Assembly (NCBI GenBank): GCA_009778785.1
Contig: WRFN01000009.1
Coordinates: forward strand, 28,424-92,423
DNA: 64,000 bases
Direction of reading: 5' to 3'
From: Betaproteobacteria bacterium
Lineage (GTDB): Bacteria; Pseudomonadota; Gammaproteobacteria; Burkholderiales; Casimicrobiaceae
This document shows, piece by piece, positions 63,136 to 64,000 of the stretch. A program made the position numbers and the translations under genes. Under the pieces are notes generated by a model. It did not search any database, was not told the origin of the DNA, and saw only the letters and a program-made list of their open reading frames with translations. The stretch's first letter is position 1; each line of letters starts with the position of its first letter.

Positions 63136-64000
63136 TTATCGTTTCTTGTTGCGCGTTACACGCGGCGCCGTTCTGAACGCTGCCGTTATCGCCAGCATCA
63201 GCGCCAATAGCATCAACATCGCCGGATTCAGCGCGGGAATGCTGGGTGTCGCTCCAGAGCCGCCACCCGGCGGCGGGCTGATGAGGATGTTGAACTGCAC
63301 CGACGCGGAGGTTCCCGTGCCATTGGAAGCGGTCACGGTGAAACTGGACGTGCCCACTGGTCCTAACGGCGTGCCGGCGATCTCACCCGAAGTCGTGTTA
63401 AGCGTCAGCCCCAGCGGTAAAGTGCCGCCAACAATCACCCAACTCGTCGGACTGTTCGACGCTGCCAGCGTTGCCGTGTACGGCGAGCCGATAATGCCGG
63501 ACGGCAACGAGGATGGCGTGATCACGGGAGCGGAGGCGGGCGTTATCGGACTCACGATAAAGCTCACCTCAAAGCTCTGCGTGGTGACATTCGCACCAGA
63601 CACAGTGACCGTAGCGTTATAAGTTCCTGCAGCAAGACCCGTCTTCGGAGCGACTGCGAAAGTGCCACTCGCTCCTAGCGCCAGACCGCTGCCGCTGACA
63701 TTGTCGGCGGAGATCGAGAAAGCGTTCGCATCCGTACCGGAGAGCGACACCGCCAAGGCGCCGGTAGGTTGGGTGCCAGTATTCGTCACTGTCGCCGTCA
63801 ACGGCGTCAGCGGTGCGTAGCCGACCATCTCCGTGCCGAAATCGTAGGGTGTCGTTTGATAGAGTATCGACTGATCGAGAGTGATGGCGTAAGTTGACCC
63901 AGACGGCGGCGTCGTCACCTCAAAACTCAGATCGACCGATTGCGAAATGGCGTGATCGCCGGCCACGGTGAGAGTGGCGGTATACGTCCCCGCCGCCAGC
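63136..64000 (-). CDS. C-terminal part of a second secreted protein with sorting-type C-terminus (5' end beyond window)
   Basis: The frame is open to the window edge (288 residues visible). It contains one full beta-sandwich repeat of the type found in the giant neighbour (YAITLDQS...VTNTGTQPTGALAVSLSG...GTYNATVTVSG), the end of an earlier one (LAAGTYTATLTV), a putative Ig (He_PIG) domain (LPSGIIGSPYTATL, then LPLGLTLNTTSGEIAGTP), a Pro/Gly linker, and SIPALNPAMLMLLALMLAI with a basic end. The last 45 residues are close to those of the giant protein. The two genes are tandem paralogues, at least at their 3' ends. The real start and full length cannot be seen. Confidence 0.85.
   Translation of the reverse strand, partial: LAAGTYTATLTVAGDHAISQSVDLSFEVTTPPSGSTYAITLDQSILYQTTPYDFGTEMVGYAPLTPLTATVTNTGTQPTGALAVSLSGTDANAFSISADNVSGSGLALGASGTFAVAPKTGLAAGTYNATVTVSGANVTTQSFEVSFIVSPITPASAPVITPSSLPSGIIGSPYTATLAASNSPTSWVIVGGTLPLGLTLNTTSGEIAGTPLGPVGTSSFTVTASNGTGTSASVQFNILISPPPGGGSGATPSIPALNPAMLMLLALMLAITAAFRTAPRVTRNKKR

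Overview
The window is a chromosomal segment of a betaproteobacterium, most likely near Rhodocyclales; that placement rests on gene content and order, not on any database search. Gene blocks typical of Betaproteobacteria are present: M48 peptidase-rsgA beside orn, rlmE-ftsH-folP-glmM, hemA-prfA-prmC, and paaK-iorA-iorB. There are no rRNA or tRNA genes, no CRISPR array and no complete insertion sequence.

Layout. 1-1001: the 3' end of an AT-rich restriction-modification specificity gene, apparently foreign. 1009-5941: housekeeping genes (cfa, rsgA, M48 protease, orn, Nudix). 6063-15521: an accessory envelope region with a secreted DUF11-like protein carrying a sorting-type C-terminus and four tandem Sel1-repeat proteins, all on the minus strand. 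Two of these have nearly identical upstream regions containing four half-sites at an exact 11-bp spacing, the most interesting regulatory signal in the window. 15777-19656: paaK-iorA-iorB (aryl-pyruvate/arylacetate catabolism). 19837-24458: molybdenum cofactor genes moeA, mobA and moaA, interleaved with two unknown lipoproteins. 24619-34857: yhbY, rlmE, ftsH, folP, glmM, relA, uvrB. 35005-45687: YjgR-type ATPase, hemerythrin-like protein, ppa, avtA-like aminotransferase, MFS pump, an EF-G paralogue, a small membrane protein, DUF1287 protein, a 3-hydroxyacid dehydrogenase and a methyltransferase. 45795-49343: DAHP synthase-YheT-phosphomannomutase operon. 49512-55906: psiF, hemA-prfA-prmC, a cyclic-nucleotide-binding-domain protein, rpsU and an Old Yellow Enzyme. 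55982-64000: a 2282-residue secreted protein (CAP domain, Ig-like repeats, a duplicated glycine-rich beta-helix module, sorting-type C-terminus) and the end of a similar second protein.

How it fits together. Housekeeping operons are separated by two blocks of surface or envelope genes. The surface proteins share a C-terminal pattern of short motif, membrane span and basic tail, resembling the IPTL-CTERM/PEP-CTERM sorting signals but with a variant core. The Sel1 cluster looks like a family growing by gene duplication, including duplication of its promoter. Several families of short palindromic repeats lie between genes; one copy lies inside the coding sequence of the yhbY homologue and another overlaps the rlmE stop codon.
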